NCBI RefSeq assembly: GCF_017255185.1
Contig: NZ_JAFKCZ010000012.1
Span: forward strand, 97,314 to 161,313
Direction: 5' to 3'
DNA from: Parahaliea mediterranea
Lineage (GTDB): Bacteria; Pseudomonadota; Gammaproteobacteria; Pseudomonadales; Halieaceae
DNA: 64,000 nucleotides
Positions 26,225 through 37,477 of this stretch are shown piece by piece. A program made the translations under genes and the position numbers. How positions within the stretch are numbered: position 1 is the first letter of the stretch; each line of letters starts with the position of its first letter. The notes below the pieces were generated by a model, which was not told the DNA's origin, did not search any database, and worked only from the letters and a program-made list of their open reading frames with translations.

Positions 26225-26265
26225 TGCGCAAATCTCCACGGTTGTTATTCGGGTGACGCAAACCA

Positions 26266-26294
26266 AAAATAGCAATAAAAGCAATGAGGTACAA
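26266..26294 (-). promoter_or_regulatory. Candidate sigma-70 promoter of the AlgP-like gene
   Basis: On the minus strand TTGTAC (26294-26289) and TATTTT (26271-26266) are separated by 17 bp, about 40 bp before the start codon in a distinctly AT-rich patch. Motif match only. Confidence 0.5.
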
Positions 26295-26541
26295 CAAATG
26301 CCCCGGCGATAATGCAACGGTTGCGCGACGCTCGACAGCACGATTATCAAACTGCGGGCGGGCTAAAACACACGGCGCCACTTTCAGCCTTCAGTCACCG
26401 CTGCCGTTTAACACTATAAAAAAAGGGGTTTTGCGCAAACCGCTTAGACTGCATTAACTCACGTGAAGCACGAGCAACCCGCGGAGTAGAGAAAAATGCC
26501 GTGGAAACAAGCGGGAAATAAATGCGGAAAAAAAACAAAAA
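26295..26541. other. AT-rich intergenic stretch between AlgP-like gene and adk terminator
   Basis: Part of a 371-bp non-coding gap (26225-26595). It contains an A/T-rich run at 26413-26430 and the 26505-26544 A-rich tract downstream of adk. I see no ORF, RNA gene or convincing operator beyond the promoter and terminator listed separately. Confidence 0.5.
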
Positions 26542-26564
26542 AAAGAGGAGCCACGCTCCTCTTT
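26526..26564 (-). terminator. Rho-independent terminator of adk
   Basis: GAGGAGC-cac-GCTCCTC stem (26545-26561) extended by AAA/TTT. On the minus strand it is followed by a long T-run (complement of 26526-26544). Lies 32 bp after the adk stop codon. Confidence 0.9.
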
Positions 26565-26595
26565 CAATAAATGTTTACGATGATCTAGCTGGAAA

Positions 26596-27309
<714 letters not shown>

Positions 27310-27376
27310 TTATAAAGGGGCAGTAACCATACACAGCGGGCCGGACAAGCACAAGTCCTGGCGGAATCTCACCGCG

Positions 27377-28183
27377 CTAACACTGCTTGGCCTTGTCCCA
27401 AAGTGCTTCCAATCCCCCGGAATCCAGCTCCGCCAGGGCCTGCCCGGCTGACCCGGCGAGGTCTTCCATGGTGTTGAAGCGGCCCTCGAACTTGGCGGAC
27501 GCCCGGCGCAGGGCGGCCTCGGCATCGACTCCGAGGTGGCGGGACAAGTTGGCGCAAGTAAACAGCAAATCGCCCATCTCCTCCTCCACAGCCGCGGCGC
27601 GTCCCGCGTCGATCGCCTCGCGCAGCTCGGCGATTTCCTCCTCCACCTTGGCCAGCACGCCGGCGGCATCGCGCCAATCGAAGCCCACCCGGGCGGCGCG
27701 CTTCTGCAGTTTCTGCGCCCGCGGCAGCGCCGGCAGGGCCCGCGGCACGTCGGCCAACAGGCGGTGCTGGTCCCGCGCGCTGCGCTCGGCCTGCTTGATC
27801 GCCTCCCAGCTTTCCTTGACCTGCTCCACCGCGATAGCCCCGTCCACCACGCCCTCGATGTCACCGCGGGCAAATACGTGGGGATGGCGCCGGACCAGTT
27901 TTTCCACCAGGGTGTGCACGACATCGGGAAAGCTGAACAGCTCGCGCTCACGCCCCAACTGGGCGTAAAAAATCACCTGGAACAGGACATCGCCGAGCTC
28001 CTCGGCGACGTGGGTAAAATCCTCGTGCTCGATGGCTTCCGCCAGCTCATAGCACTCCTCCAGGGTCGAGGGCACGATGCTGCGAAAATCCTGCTTGAGA
28101 TCCCAGGGGCATCCGCGCTCCGGGTCGCGCAGGCGCTCCATCACCCGCAATAAATCGTCGATGGTGTAGCGCTCGTCCCGCAC
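27377..28183 (-). CDS. mazG: Nucleoside triphosphate pyrophosphohydrolase
   Basis: 268 residues with two tandem MazG domains. N-terminal LRDPERGCPWDLKQDFRSIVPSTLEECYELAEAIE with EELGDVLFQVIFYAQ, and a second copy with VEEEIAELREAI and EEEMGDLLFTCANLSRHLG. Both EExxE..ExxD magnesium-binding patterns are visible. MazG hydrolyses NTPs and lowers ppGpp in E. coli, and it sits directly downstream of relA (11 bp) as in E. coli and pseudomonads. Start is GTG 28183 with GGAGAAGG just upstream. Confidence 0.95.
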   Translation of the reverse strand: MRDERYTIDDLLRVMERLRDPERGCPWDLKQDFRSIVPSTLEECYELAEAIEHEDFTHVAEELGDVLFQVIFYAQLGRERELFSFPDVVHTLVEKLVRRHPHVFARGDIEGVVDGAIAVEQVKESWEAIKQAERSARDQHRLLADVPRALPALPRAQKLQKRAARVGFDWRDAAGVLAKVEEEIAELREAIDAGRAAAVEEEMGDLLFTCANLSRHLGVDAEAALRRASAKFEGRFNTMEDLAGSAGQALAELDSGGLEALWDKAKQC

Positions 28184-28194
28184 TGCCTTCTCCC

Positions 28195-30426
28195 CTACTC
28201 CGAGACCCTGGAGGTTGAAATCACATTGCTCAGCCGGTTGATCCGCTCCAGCAGGCGCGACAGCGCCCCGAGATCCGGCACTTCCACCCGCAGGCGCATG
28301 GTCGCGGTGTGCTGGCGCTTGTTGGTATAGGTGTTGATCGACAGCACATTGATTCTGGCATTGGCGAACAGCGCGGTAATGTCGCGCAACAGGCCCTGGC
28401 GGTCATAGGCCTCGATGGCCACGTCCACCTCGTAATTTTCCCGGGGCGACTCGCCCCAATCCACCTCGATGATGCGCTGCGCGGACGACTCCTGCAACTT
28501 GACCAGGCGCGCGCAGTCGCTGCGGTGAATACTCACGCCGCGGCCCTGGGTAATAAAGCCGGTGATGCGATCCCCGGGCAGCGGCTTGCAGCAGCCCGCG
28601 ATATGGGTCAGCAGATTGCCCACCCCCTGGACCTTGACCCGGCTGCCGGACACTTTCTTGGCGCCGCCGCGGGCGATTTCCAGTTTCGGCTCGCTGCGCT
28701 TTTCCACCAGGCCCTGGGCGGCGTTGAGCACCTGGGCGGAGGACAGGTCGCCGGCGCCCACCGCCGCGTACATATCCTCCACGGTACTCATCTGCACCTT
28801 GGCGGCGATGCGCTTGTAATCCACGCTGGTGAGGGCCATGCGCTTGAACTCACGCTCCAGCAAGTGACGCCCGGCGTCGATGTTGTCCTCACGCGCCTGG
28901 GCTTTGAACCAGTGCTGGACCTTGGCGCGGGCGCGGGAAGTGCGCAGGTAGCCGAGCCCCGGTTGCAGCCAGTCGCGCTTGGGCCGCCCCTCCTTGCTGG
29001 TGAGTATCTCCACCCGCTCGCCGGTTTTCAGGCGATAGGTCAGCGGTACGATGGAACCATTGACCTTGGCGCCGCGGCAGCGGTGCCCCACCTCGGTGTG
29101 CACGTGGTAGGCGAAATCCAGGGGCGTGGCGCCCTGGGCGAGGTTGACCACGTCGCCGTGGGGGGTGAAAACGTAAACGCGATCCTGGGCCACGTCGAAA
29201 CTGAATTGCTCGGCCACGCCGCCGGCGTCGCCGGTTTCCTCGTGCCAGTCGAGCACCTGGCGCAGCCAGGCGATTTTCTCTTCGTAGGTACTGGCCAGGC
29301 CGGATTCGGAATCGGAACCCTTGTAGCGCCAGTGGGCGCAAACCCCGAGCTCCGCCTCCTCGTGCATCTGTCGGGTGCGAATCTGGACCTCGAGAATTTT
29401 GCCCTCGGGACCGATCACCGCCGTGTGCAGCGAGCGATAACCGTTTTCCTTGGGGTTGGCGATATAGTCGTCGAACTCGTTGGGGATGTTGCGCCACAGG
29501 CCGTGCACCAGACCGAGGGTGGCGTAGCAGTCCTTGAGTTCCGGCACCAGGATGCGCACCGCGCGAATATCGTAGACCTGGGAGAAGCCAATACCCTTGC
29601 GCTGCATTTTGCGCCAGATACTGTAGATGTGCTTGGCGCGACCGGAGAGCTCGAACTCGAGCCCGGCGTTCTTCAATACCCGGGTCAACTCGTCCCGGAC
29701 GCGATTGATAAAGCGGTCCCGCTCCAGGCGCTTGCCATCCAGCAGGCGGGCAATCTTGCGATAGGCGTCGGGATGAATGTAGCGGAAGGACAGGTCTTCC
29801 AGTTCCCATTTCAGGTGCCCGATACCGAGGCGATGTGCCAGGGACGCGTAGACATCAAACACCTCCTGGGCGATCGGGGTGCGCCGGGCCTCGTCGTTCT
29901 TCACCGCACGAATGGCGCAGGTGCGCTCCGCCAGCTTGATCAGCGCCACCCGCACGTCGTCCACCATGGAGATGAGCATCTTGCGGATATTGTCCTTCTG
30001 GCCATGGGCCTGGCCCAGGACCGGAGACTCGGTGGAATTCTTGAGGTTGCTGATCGCGGCCATGCGCAGCACGCCGCGTATCAGGTCCCGCGCCTCGCGC
30101 CCCACGCCCTCCTCGACCGCGTCGAGATCCAGGCGCTCCTCGCGCACCGCGCGGTACAGCAGGCCCGCCAGCAGCCCGTCCACGCCCACGTGCAGTTCGG
30201 CCAGGATCTGGGCGATGTCGAGACCGGCGTGAAAGGGCTTGGACTGGGTGGACCAGTCGGGCACGTCGTTGCCCGGCCGCGCCGCCGCCTGTTGGGCCAG
30301 CAGCAGGCCCCGCTGCAGGCGCTCGCGATCGCCGGCTTCGAAGACCACCGGCAATTGACCCAGCCAACGCTCGAGATCGATCTCGCCGGCGTCGGTAAGG
30401 TGTGACTGTTCCCTGACTCGAACCAT
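28195..30426 (-). CDS. relA: GTP pyrophosphokinase (p)ppGpp synthetase I
   Basis: 743 residues. Makes pppGpp/ppGpp on ribosomes stalled with uncharged tRNA. The N-terminal hydrolase-like region (residues 50-190) lacks HDxxED (it reads LLYRAVREERLD), as in synthetase-only RelA. The synthetase domain carries the EFDD motif of RelA-type enzymes (IPNEFDDYIANPKENGYRSLHT), then TGS (VNLAQGATPLDFAYHVHTEV), a conserved cysteine region (GCCKPLPGDRITGFI) and a C-terminal ACT domain. Sits between cysM and mazG; in pseudomonads rlmD lies between cysM and relA, but here only 14 bp separate them. Confidence 0.97.
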   Translation of the reverse strand: MVRVREQSHLTDAGEIDLERWLGQLPVVFEAGDRERLQRGLLLAQQAAARPGNDVPDWSTQSKPFHAGLDIAQILAELHVGVDGLLAGLLYRAVREERLDLDAVEEGVGREARDLIRGVLRMAAISNLKNSTESPVLGQAHGQKDNIRKMLISMVDDVRVALIKLAERTCAIRAVKNDEARRTPIAQEVFDVYASLAHRLGIGHLKWELEDLSFRYIHPDAYRKIARLLDGKRLERDRFINRVRDELTRVLKNAGLEFELSGRAKHIYSIWRKMQRKGIGFSQVYDIRAVRILVPELKDCYATLGLVHGLWRNIPNEFDDYIANPKENGYRSLHTAVIGPEGKILEVQIRTRQMHEEAELGVCAHWRYKGSDSESGLASTYEEKIAWLRQVLDWHEETGDAGGVAEQFSFDVAQDRVYVFTPHGDVVNLAQGATPLDFAYHVHTEVGHRCRGAKVNGSIVPLTYRLKTGERVEILTSKEGRPKRDWLQPGLGYLRTSRARAKVQHWFKAQAREDNIDAGRHLLEREFKRMALTSVDYKRIAAKVQMSTVEDMYAAVGAGDLSSAQVLNAAQGLVEKRSEPKLEIARGGAKKVSGSRVKVQGVGNLLTHIAGCCKPLPGDRITGFITQGRGVSIHRSDCARLVKLQESSAQRIIEVDWGESPRENYEVDVAIEAYDRQGLLRDITALFANARINVLSINTYTNKRQHTATMRLRVEVPDLGALSRLLERINRLSNVISTSRVSE

Positions 30427-30440
30427 ACGACAGCGCTGGC

Positions 30441-31337
30441 TCAGCCGTCGGCGAACACGCCGGTGGAGAGGTAGCGGTCGCCGCGATCACAGATAATGGC
30501 GACGATCACCGCGTTCTCCACGGTCGCCGACAGGCGCAGGGCGCCGGCAACGGCGCCGCCGGAAGACACGCCGCAGAAAATACCCTCGCGGGCCGCCAGC
30601 GCGCGCATGGTCTCCTCCGATTCGGACTGGGAAATATCCAGCACCCTGTCCACCCGCGCGGCGTCGTAGATTTTCGGCAGGTAGGCCTCGGGCCAGCGAC
30701 GGATGCCGGGAATACTGGAGCCGTCCTCGGGCTGCAGGCCAACGATCTCGATCTCCGGGTTCATTTCCTTCAAATAGGCCGAACAGCCCATGATGGTGCC
30801 GGTGGTGCCCATGGAGCTGACGAAGTGAGTGATGCCACCCCCGGTCTGGCGCCAGATCTCCGGGCCGGTGCCCTTGTAGTGGGCCAGGGGATTGTCCGGA
30901 TTGGAAAACTGGTCCAGCACCCGCCCCTCGCCGCGTTCCTGCATCGCCAGGGCGAGGTCGCGCGCGCCCTCCATGCCCTCCTCCTGGGTCACCTCCACCA
31001 ACCGCGCGCCGTAGGCCGACATGGCCTGCTTGCGTTCGTCACTCATGTGCGACGGCATGATCAGGGTCAAGCGGTAACCGCGAATGGCCGCGGCCATCGC
31101 CAGGGCGATGCCGGTATTGCCGCTGGTGGCCTCGATCAGGCTGTCGCCCGGCGCGATGTCGCCGCGGGCCTCGGCCTCGGCAATCATGCTCAGGGCCGGC
31201 CGGTCCTTTACCGAGCCCGCCGGGTTGTTGCCCTCGAGTTTCACCAGGATCGTGTTACTGGTGTCGCCGGGCAAACGCTGCAGGCGCACCAGGGGGGTAT
31301 TGCCTATACAGGCCTCAATGGTTGGATATTGGGACAT
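30441..31337 (-). CDS. cysM: Cysteine synthase B
   Basis: 298 residues, PLP-dependent O-acetylserine sulfhydrylase B, which can use thiosulfate as well as sulfide. PLP lysine in NPAGSVKDRPALSMI (about residue 42), the EATSGNTGIALAMAAAIRG phosphate/substrate loop and the GTTGTIMGCSAYLKE glycine loop are visible. The short ending and RWPEAYLPKIYD are CysM-like rather than CysK-like. It is followed by relA at 14 bp, probably in one transcript. Confidence 0.94.
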   Translation of the reverse strand: MSQYPTIEACIGNTPLVRLQRLPGDTSNTILVKLEGNNPAGSVKDRPALSMIAEAEARGDIAPGDSLIEATSGNTGIALAMAAAIRGYRLTLIMPSHMSDERKQAMSAYGARLVEVTQEEGMEGARDLALAMQERGEGRVLDQFSNPDNPLAHYKGTGPEIWRQTGGGITHFVSSMGTTGTIMGCSAYLKEMNPEIEIVGLQPEDGSSIPGIRRWPEAYLPKIYDAARVDRVLDISQSESEETMRALAAREGIFCGVSSGGAVAGALRLSATVENAVIVAIICDRGDRYLSTGVFADG

Positions 31338-31417
31338 AACTCACTACCACCCGTTTCAGCGCAGAGTATATCGGCTTTGACGGCGACTGACAGTCCAAAT
31401 TCTGAACGACTGGCCCA

Positions 31418-31789
31418 CTAGGCCAGCGCGGCGAAGGCCACCACATAGTGCCTCTCGTCCGCCAGGCTGAGCAGCACCCGACTGCCGCCGCGGGCGCGGG
31501 CGGCGGCCAGCGCGCCGCCACTGAGATGGACTTCCGGAGCGCCATTGGCGTCGTGCGCAATCGCCATGTCCTGCCAACTGACCCCCCGGCCGATACCGGT
31601 GCCCAGGGCCTTGGCGACCGCCTCCTTGGCCGCGAAGCGCTTGGCCAGCAGGCGCATGGGCAACTTGCTGGCGCGGTACTCCTCGCGTTCGTCCGGGGTA
31701 AGGATGCGCGCCACGAAGCGTTCGCCGAGGCGCCCGACTACCGCCTCCAGGCGCTCGATTTCGAGGATGTCGGTACCCACCGCGATCAC
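31418..31789 (-). CDS. acpS: Holo-[acyl-carrier-protein] synthase
   Basis: 123 residues. Transfers the 4'-phosphopantetheine arm of CoA to apo-ACP. Family motifs IAVGTDILEIERLE (metal-binding Asp) and LLAKRFAAKEAVAKALGTGIG are intact. Start is GTG 31789, and its first codons overlap the recO stop by 4 bases (GTGA). In E. coli and pseudomonads pdxJ follows recO at this position, but there is no pdxJ here. Confidence 0.95.
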   Translation of the reverse strand: MIAVGTDILEIERLEAVVGRLGERFVARILTPDEREEYRASKLPMRLLAKRFAAKEAVAKALGTGIGRGVSWQDMAIAHDANGAPEVHLSGGALAAARARGGSRVLLSLADERHYVVAFAALA

Positions 31790-32511
31790 GCTCCGCTCCC
31801 TCCCTGGCGGTACTGGCGGAACAGCTCCCGGGTGTGCAGGGGTTTGCCGTCCAGGTGTTCGGCGATCACCCGCCGCAACAGGTGCTTGGCGGCGGCCGCC
31901 GCTGAACCGCTGAAATCCCCGGCGGCGATCGCCAACAGGTCTTCGCCGCGAAAACGACCGTCCGGGATACCGGCGTCGCCCTCGCAGGCCACCAGGCCCT
32001 GGCCCTCGCTGTAGCGATACCAGGCCTGCTCGCGCACCTGCCCGGCGTGCACGTCCCGGGCGGGGTCGAAGGCGTAGCCCAGTTCGTCCAGCAGTCGCAG
32101 TTCGAAACCACGCAGCACGCCCTCCGCGGGCCCTTCTCCGGCCAGCGCCGCCAGGGTTTCGCCGTAGTGGGCAAACAGGGTGGGCAGGGGATCGTGACGG
32201 TGCAGCAGGCGCATCAGCAACTCATTGAGGTACAAACCACTGAACAGGCGCTCGCCGCGCAGGACCACCCCGGCGCCGGCGGCCTCGACCGCCAGCAGCT
32301 TCATCAGGTCGCCGCGGCCGGCAAAGGACAACAACAGCGGGCGAAAAGGCTGCAGCGTGGCACTCAGGCTGCCGCCGCGCGCCCGCCGGTGCACCCCCTT
32401 CGCCACCAGGCCGAGCCGACCGTGTTCGGCACTGAAGACTTCCAGCAACTGACTGCTGTCGCGGTAGGCGCGGGCATGAAGCAGGTAGGCGGGCTGCAGG
32501 TTGACGTGCAC
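31786..32511 (-). CDS. recO: DNA repair protein RecO
   Basis: 241 residues. With RecR it loads RecA onto SSB-coated single-stranded DNA in gap repair. OB-fold N-terminus QPAYLLHARAYRDSSQLLEVFSAEHGRLGLVAKG and a helical C-terminal half. The zinc-finger cysteines of some RecO proteins are absent, as in the E. coli enzyme. Start is GTG 32511 (MHVNLQPAYLL), 25 bp after era; its stop overlaps acpS. Confidence 0.93.
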   Translation of the reverse strand: MHVNLQPAYLLHARAYRDSSQLLEVFSAEHGRLGLVAKGVHRRARGGSLSATLQPFRPLLLSFAGRGDLMKLLAVEAAGAGVVLRGERLFSGLYLNELLMRLLHRHDPLPTLFAHYGETLAALAGEGPAEGVLRGFELRLLDELGYAFDPARDVHAGQVREQAWYRYSEGQGLVACEGDAGIPDGRFRGEDLLAIAAGDFSGSAAAAAKHLLRRVIAEHLDGKPLHTRELFRQYRQGGSGA

Positions 32512-32536
32512 GGTATCGCGCCCTCAGGGACGGGAT

Positions 32537-33454
32537 TCAGCGGTCATCGTAACCCAGGCTGCGCAGGGCGCGCTCGTCGTCGGACCAGCCGGACTTCACC
32601 TTAACCCACAGGCGCAGCATCACCTTGCTGTCGAACAGCTGCTCCATGTCCTGGCGGGCTTCGGTGCCGATGCTGCGCAGGCGCGCGCCGCCCTCGCCGA
32701 TGATCATTTTCTTCTGGCCCTTGCGCTCGACCAGTACCAGGGCGGAGATGTGCAGCACGGCCCCCTCCTGGGCGAACTCCTCGATCTCCACGGTCACCGA
32801 GTAGGGTAACTCCTCCCCCATCTGGCGCATGATCTTCTCGCGCACGATCTCCGCCGCGAGGAAGCGCTGGCTGCGGTCGGTGACCTGTTCCTCGGGGAAA
32901 AAATGCCCCGAAACCGGCAGCAGCGCGAGCACTTCCCGCTCCAGGGCCTCCAGGTTGTGCCGGCGCAGGGCCGACACCGGCATCACCGCCTTGAAGTCGC
33001 CCTTGCCGGCGAGGAATTCGAGCTGCGGCAGCAGGGCCTGCTTGTCGTCGAGCAGGTCCACCTTGTTCACCACCACGATGGCGGGCAGGCCCGAGCGCTG
33101 CACGTGCTGCAGGACCATTTCATCCTCTTCGGTCCAGGCGGTGCGGTCGACGACGAACAGCACGACGTCAACGTCCTTGATGGCGGAACTGGCGGCGCGG
33201 TTCATCACCCGGTTGATGGCGCGGGTCTCGACCTTGTGCAGGCCGGGCGTATCGACAAAGATAATCTGGTCGCGGCCCTCGGTCTTGATGCCCAGCACCT
33301 GGTGCCGGGTGGTCTGCGGCTTGCGCGACGTGATGCTGATTTTCTGCCCCAGCAGATAGTTCAGCAGGGTCGATTTGCCGACATTCGGCCGGCCGACGAT
33401 GGCGACATAGCCGCAGCGTCCGGCTTCGTCGGTATTCGGGGATTGCTCAACCAT
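32537..33454 (-). CDS. era: GTPase Era
   Basis: 305 residues, 30S ribosomal subunit assembly GTPase. G1 [19 protein letters not shown]2 effector region [12 protein letters not shown]3 FVDTPGLH, G4 NKVD, then a C-terminal KH domain with [22 protein letters not shown] that binds 16S rRNA. It overlaps the end of rnc by 8 bp, which fits the conserved rnc-era pair. Confidence 0.97.
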   Translation of the reverse strand: MVEQSPNTDEAGRCGYVAIVGRPNVGKSTLLNYLLGQKISITSRKPQTTRHQVLGIKTEGRDQIIFVDTPGLHKVETRAINRVMNRAASSAIKDVDVVLFVVDRTAWTEEDEMVLQHVQRSGLPAIVVVNKVDLLDDKQALLPQLEFLAGKGDFKAVMPVSALRRHNLEALEREVLALLPVSGHFFPEEQVTDRSQRFLAAEIVREKIMRQMGEELPYSVTVEIEEFAQEGAVLHISALVLVERKGQKKMIIGEGGARLRSIGTEARQDMEQLFDSKVMLRLWVKVKSGWSDDERALRSLGYDDR

Positions 33455-34148
33455 TTGCGGAACCCTTTGCGGATGCGGAACCGGACAGGCTCTCCAGCGC
33501 GGCCGCGGCGGCGGCCTGTTCTGCCTTGCGGCGGCTGCTGCCGCTGCCGCGCACCACCAGCGCGGGCCGGCTGAGCTGGCAGGTCACCTCGAATTGCTGG
33601 CGGTGGTCCTCCCCTTCCACGTTCACCAGCTCGTAGCTGGGCAGCGGGTTGCCCCGGCCCTGCAGGAACTCCTGCAGGCGGGTCTTGGGGTCTTTTTCCG
33701 CGTCGCCGTCTTCCATATCCTCCAGCCGCGATTCGAACCAGCGCAACAGGCAGGCCCTGCAGGTCGCGTAGTCGCTGTCCAGGAGCATGGCGCCGGCCAC
33801 CGCCTCCAGGGCATCCGCCAGGATCGAACCGCGCCGGTGCCCCCCGCTCTTGCGCTCGCCGGAGCCGAGCTTCAGGCATTCGCCGAACTCCAGCTCGCGA
33901 GCCACGCTGGCCAGGGTGTCGCCCTTGACAAGGGCCGCGCGCATGCGGCTCATATCGCCTTCGCGCACGGCGGGAAAACGGTGAAACAGGGCTTCGGCGA
34001 TCACATGGTTGACGATGGAGTCACCCAGAAACTCGAGCCGTTCATTGTTGCTGCCAGCGGCACTGCGATGGGTCAGGGCCAGTTCCAGCAGGCCGCGATC
34101 GGCGAACTGGTAGCCCAGGCGGCGCTGTAGGCGATTGAGTTTATCCAC
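33447..34148 (-). CDS. rnc: Ribonuclease III
   Basis: 233 residues. Double-strand-specific endoribonuclease for rRNA and mRNA processing. The catalytic signature [20 protein letters not shown] and acidic [13 protein letters not shown] are present, with a C-terminal dsRNA-binding domain ([21 protein letters not shown] ... [21 protein letters not shown]). Start is GTG 34148 ([15 protein letters not shown]). Overlaps era; preceded by the DUF4845 gene. Confidence 0.97.
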   Translation of the reverse strand: MDKLNRLQRRLGYQFADRGLLELALTHRSAAGSNNERLEFLGDSIVNHVIAEALFHRFPAVREGDMSRMRAALVKGDTLASVARELEFGECLKLGSGERKSGGHRRGSILADALEAVAGAMLLDSDYATCRACLLRWFESRLEDMEDGDAEKDPKTRLQEFLQGRGNPLPSYELVNVEGEDHRQQFEVTCQLSRPALVVRGSGSSRRKAEQAAAAAALESLSGSASAKGSANG

Positions 34149-34168
34149 TGCTCACCATGCTGACCAAT

Positions 34169-34555
34169 CTATAACGGCAGGCCGGAGCCCGCTTCGTACT
34201 TCAGGTCGTCGAACTTGAGCACCGCGTCGATGCGCCACATGATGGGAATGCGGGCCTCGTAGCTGGCGTCGATGTAGGTTTTTCCCTCTTTGCGGTACAC
34301 ATCCACGTCCTGGGGCTTGATCCCGTAGACCTGGTTGGTATTGAGCAGGTTGGCGATACGCCGACGGATATCGGCGATGTTCTGCTCCTCGGGATCGTGT
34401 TCCTCGGCGACCTTGGCCATGATTTCCTTGACCGAGAGATACTCGAAGTAACTGGGCGCCATTTTTATGCCGCACATGACGAAAAAACCCACCATGACGG
34501 CGATGCACAGCATGCTGAGCATGGACAGCCCCGATTGTTGCCGGCGCAGCTTCAT
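34169..34555 (-). CDS. DUF4845 domain-containing membrane protein
   Basis: 128 residues with one N-terminal membrane span (LSMLSMLCIAVMVGFFVMCGIK) and a small periplasmic domain (APSYFEYLSVKEIMAKVAEEH). The family (DUF4845, PF16137) is conserved between lepB and rnc in many gammaproteobacteria, and its function is not established. ATG 34555 (MKLRRQQSGLSML). The N-terminal QQSGLSM segment resembles a class III (pilin-like) prepilin start but lacks the clear G/FTxxE pattern. Confidence 0.88.
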   Translation of the reverse strand: MKLRRQQSGLSMLSMLCIAVMVGFFVMCGIKMAPSYFEYLSVKEIMAKVAEEHDPEEQNIADIRRRIANLLNTNQVYGIKPQDVDVYRKEGKTYIDASYEARIPIMWRIDAVLKFDDLKYEAGSGLPL

Positions 34556-34621
34556 TTTGTTATTCCCCCGGTGATTGCAGGTGTTGCCTGGTGTCGTGTG
34601 TCACGGGCTATTCTATAGCAG

Positions 34622-35461
34622 CTATTCAATAGCGCCTACACGGCTGAAGCTCGGGATACTGAACAGCGAATCCCAGTGCATCCAGATCGCGAAGGCCTTG
34701 CCCACGATATCCCGCTCGGGGACCTGCCCCCAAACCCGGCTGTCGCTGGAATTGTCGCGATTGTCGCCCATCATGAAGTAGTGGCCGGGCTTGACCACCA
34801 CCGAGAAATCCCGCACCGGACGCGTCGGATCCACCTGCACCAGGTGGTTGGCGTCACCCAGTTGCTCCAGCGCCACTTCCTGCCGGCCGGTGGTTTCGGG
34901 CAACATCGCCAGCGAGTCCCAGGGGACCTGCTCGCCGTTCACGTAGAGGCGCTTGTTGCGATAGGTCACGGTGTCGCCGGGCAGTCCCACCACGCGCTTG
35001 ATGTAGTAGGTGTCGTTCATGTGCGGGGGAAAGAACACCATCACGTCGCCGCGCTCTGGCTCGTTGAGATCCAGCACCTTGGTGCGCAGCACCGGCAGCC
35101 GGATGCCGTAGGTGAACTTGTTCACCAGGATGTAGTCCCCCACCTGCAGGGTCGGCACCATGGAGGACGAGGGAATCTGGAAGGGTTCCACCAGGAACGA
35201 GCGCAGCACGAAGACCACCGCCAGCACCGGGAAGAAAGAGCGCGCGTACTCGACGATAACCGGCTCCGCGGCCCGGGCTTCCGCCTGGGCGGCGAACTGC
35301 TTTGCCTGGGGGCTGTCCAGCGCGCCGCGTTCGGGGTACTTGGCCTCCAGCGCGGCCAGCTCGCGGCGCCGCGCCGGGGCCAGGAACAGGGTGTCGGCCA
35401 GCCAGATCAGGCCGCTGCCGAACACCAGGATGACCAGGATCAGTGGGAAATCGATTGTCAT
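34622..35461 (-). CDS. lepB: Signal peptidase I
   Basis: 279 residues. Removes Sec and Tat signal peptides. Two N-terminal membrane spans (VILVFGSGLIWLADTLFL and the ARSFFPVLAVVFVLRSF segment). The catalytic Ser is in PSSSMVPTLQVGDYILVNKF, the Lys in the DVMVFFPPHMNDTYYIKRVVGLPGD region, and GDNRDNSSDSRVWGQVP follows. It lies 2 bp downstream of lepA, as in E. coli and pseudomonads. Confidence 0.97.
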   Translation of the reverse strand: MTIDFPLILVILVFGSGLIWLADTLFLAPARRRELAALEAKYPERGALDSPQAKQFAAQAEARAAEPVIVEYARSFFPVLAVVFVLRSFLVEPFQIPSSSMVPTLQVGDYILVNKFTYGIRLPVLRTKVLDLNEPERGDVMVFFPPHMNDTYYIKRVVGLPGDTVTYRNKRLYVNGEQVPWDSLAMLPETTGRQEVALEQLGDANHLVQVDPTRPVRDFSVVVKPGHYFMMGDNRDNSSDSRVWGQVPERDIVGKAFAIWMHWDSLFSIPSFSRVGAIE

Positions 35462-35463
35462 TG

Positions 35464-37263
<1,800 letters not shown>

Positions 37264-37305
37264 TCAGTAACGCTCGGTAGTAGGCCGGTTGCGGCTGCCT
37301 AGCGA

Positions 37306-37325
37306 CCCCGCGCCGGAACGCGGGG
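37306..37325. other. Stem-loop in the mucD-lepA gap
   Basis: CCCCGCG-ccggaa-CGCGGGG, a perfect 7-bp stem with no following T-run, in the 214-bp gap after mucD. Could be an mRNA-stabilising hairpin, attenuator or Rho-dependent site. Confidence 0.35.
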
Positions 37326-37477
37326 CGGCATACGGAGGGCGAACGGCGCACCGGCGCGAGCACCCCCTGAGCATGCGCCGGGGCAGCCAAAAGACGCGCG
37401 ATTGTACCCCAATGCGTGCCCCGGGGCCATGCCGCCCGGCGGCCGGCCCCGGACAAGCCGGCGTGAACGGCCCGGCG

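Noticed and set aside
28309..30405. 698-residue plus-strand open frame antisense to relA
   Set aside because: No recognisable motif; relA on the other strand has all family signatures.
37306..37325. Strong intrinsic terminator between mucD and lepA
   Set aside because: The stem is good but no T-run follows on the minus strand, so it is listed only as a stem-loop.
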